A stretch of 64,000 nucleotides of DNA from Bathynomus jamesi. Taxonomy: Eukaryota; Arthropoda; Malacostraca; Isopoda; Cirolanidae. The stretch's first letter is position 1. Every line of letters starts with the position of its first letter. Below are positions 62,625 to 64,000 of the stretch, piece by piece. Below the pieces are notes generated by a model. The model saw only the letters and a program-made list of their open reading frames with translations. It was not told the origin of the DNA and did no database searches. The position numbers and the translations under genes are program-made. The stretch spans positions 1 to 64,000 of the forward strand of contig JAJOZX010012097.1 in assembly GCA_023014485.1 (NCBI GenBank), given 5' to 3'.

Positions 62625-63235
62625 ATATGTCAAATAGGAATTGGAATAGGTTGGGCCTATATTGGTCAAATAGGACTTGGTGGGTTGGGCCTATATGTCA
62701 AATAGGACTTGGAATAGGTTAAATAGGACTTGGAATAGGTAATAGGTTGGGCCTATATGTCAAATAGGACTTGGTGTGCCTATATGTCAAATAGGATTTG
62801 GAATAGGTTGGGCCTATATTGGTCAAATAGGACTTGGAATAGGTTGGGCCTATATTGGTCAAATAGGAATTGGAATAGGTTGGGCCTATATTGGTCAAAT
62901 AGGACTTGGAATAGGTTGGGCCTATATGTCAAATAGGACTTCGAATAGGTAATAGGTTGGGCCTATATGTCAAATAGGACTTAGAATAGGTTGGGCCTAT
63001 ATGTCAAATAGGACTTCGAATAGGTAATAGGTTGGGCCTATATGTCAAATAGGACTTCGAATAGGTAATAGGTTGGGCCTATATGTCAAATAGGACTTAG
63101 AATAGGTTGGGCCTATATGTCAAATAGGACTTGAAATAGGTTGGGCCTATATGTCAAATAGGACTTGAAATGCCTATATGTCAAATAGGACTTGGAATAG
63201 GTTGGGCCTATGTCAAATAGGAATTGGAATAGGTG
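62625..63235. repeat. 34-bp minisatellite
   Basis: About 18 units, some truncated, of gggcctatatgtcaaatagg acttggaataggtt, with variants ggtcaaatagg and an extra aataggt. Related 'taggcctatt' text continues irregularly to 63700. Confidence 0.93.
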
Positions 63236-63866
63236 TTAGGTGGGTGTAGGTTTGAATTTGTGCAATTGCTTTAGGTCTTTGTGATGTTACAGATCTGAGT
63301 CGAATTTTGTGATGTTACAGGTCTGAGTCGAATTTTGTGATGTTAATGAGTAAGTTAAATTGCTGAAATAAATTTTATAACCTACACCACAGGTTCAATT
63401 ATAAATTTAGTGTTTTTAGTTACGATAGGCCTTGAGTGTAAAGAGTAAGGCCTACTTTAAGAGGTAGGCCTATTATGTAAGGTAAAGTTAGGTGGGCCTA
63501 CTAAATAGGCCTATTTGTTGGGCCTACCAAGTAGGCTTATATTTGGGCCTATTATTTTATAGGACCTCAAATGAGTTAAGCCTGTTAAATTAACAAGGCT
63601 TTGTTTTTAGTTTGAAGAGTAGGACCTATTAAATAGGTTTAATGTTGTGGGCCTATTATTTTTAGGACCTAAAATAAGTTATGCCTGTTGAATGAACAAG
63701 CCTTTGTTTTCGATTAGTGTAAAGGTAAAGGAATCGGTTCCCAGTTTTAGGCCACTATATGAAAAAACTATAGTGGGGTTACGGTTGAAATTAGGGTTAG
63801 GCCTACTGAGTTAAGCCTAGCCACTGCGTGTCAGTGTAAATTGTAGAGGGGTTAGTTCCCCTTCAC
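63236..63866. other. BEL/Pao 5' untranslated/Gag-side region, no ORF
   Basis: Between the 34-bp satellite and the second LTR. Contains doubled phrases (gtctgagtcgaattttgtga x2) and many taggcctat motifs. No gag-like frame is visible. ggccaccttatg beside the LTR edge could border the primer binding site, but I cannot assign a tRNA. Confidence 0.5.
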
Positions 63867-64000
63867 AGGGCCACCTTATGAAAAAACTATATAGGGCTAT
63901 GGGTTGATTGCCTGTGCCCTCATCCGCTGAAAATTTCCAGCAGATTTCAGTGGAGGGTTACCGACAAAAGCCCTATGCTTTTTCGTTAGAGAGTTATGAA
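63867..64000 (-). mobile_element. BEL/Pao 5' LTR (start, cut by window end)
   Basis: The sequence atgaaaaaactatataggg to the window end repeats 56826-56940 nearly base for base (cctgtgccctcatccg, gtggagggttaccgacaaaa). The remainder lies outside the window. Confidence 0.8.

Overview
The window is metazoan nuclear DNA, most likely from an arthropod and possibly a decapod crustacean. The signs are intron-rich splice structure, interstitial TTAGG-type repeats, very long (TA)n, (GA)n and (CA)n tracts, Penelope-like elements and 5S/tRNA-derived SINEs. There is no prokaryotic signal and no species-level marker.

Only one host gene is convincing. It is a roughly 39 kb plus-strand gene whose coding exons run from about 16.5 to 55.8 kb. 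I rebuilt it exon by exon from splice sites and reading-frame phase. The predicted product, about 1,370 residues, is a cell-surface receptor with the order signal peptide, FN3, FN3, FN3, C-type lectin domain, FN3, FN3, divergent C-type lectin domain, FN3, short Ser-rich linker, seven transmembrane segments resembling class B/adhesion GPCRs, and a cytoplasmic tail. No GAIN/GPS region is seen between the last FN3 and TM1. All junctions between extracellular domains are phase 1, as in modular exon-shuffled proteins. Three exons carry single frameshifts, so it is either a decaying gene or a correct gene with consensus errors.

The rest is mobile and repetitive DNA. 0-16 kb: a 43-bp minisatellite; a minus-strand Jockey/CR1-type LINE (1.8-3.3 kb); an hAT-like MITE (3.4-4.1 kb); a 3.0-kb DNA transposon with CACTG-type inverted termini and an uncharacterised two-exon transposase-like gene (5.1-8.1 kb); a truncated MITE joined to a second LINE copy (8.65-10.2 kb); a palindromic Penelope-like element with hammerhead-ribozyme-like motifs (10.7-12.3 kb); and a palindromic mariner derivative (12.3-13.3 kb).

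16-56 kb: introns of the receptor gene filled with SINEs, MITEs, hAT and mariner fragments, a third LINE copy (30.4-31.3 kb), a second palindromic Penelope-like element (31.3-32.7 kb), a different LINE (32.9-33.7 kb), a Tigger/pogo fragment, a second intronless copy of the CACTG-type transposon (42.0-44.3 kb), a fourth LINE (46.9-48.2 kb), and at least seven copies of a TTAGGTTA-containing palindrome.

56-64 kb: a minus-strand BEL/Pao LTR retrotransposon interrupted by two minisatellites (a 44-bp GGCC-hairpin unit and a 34-bp unit) and a decayed duplicate of its own integrase region. A direct repeat at 56.83 kb and 63.87 kb marks its LTRs.
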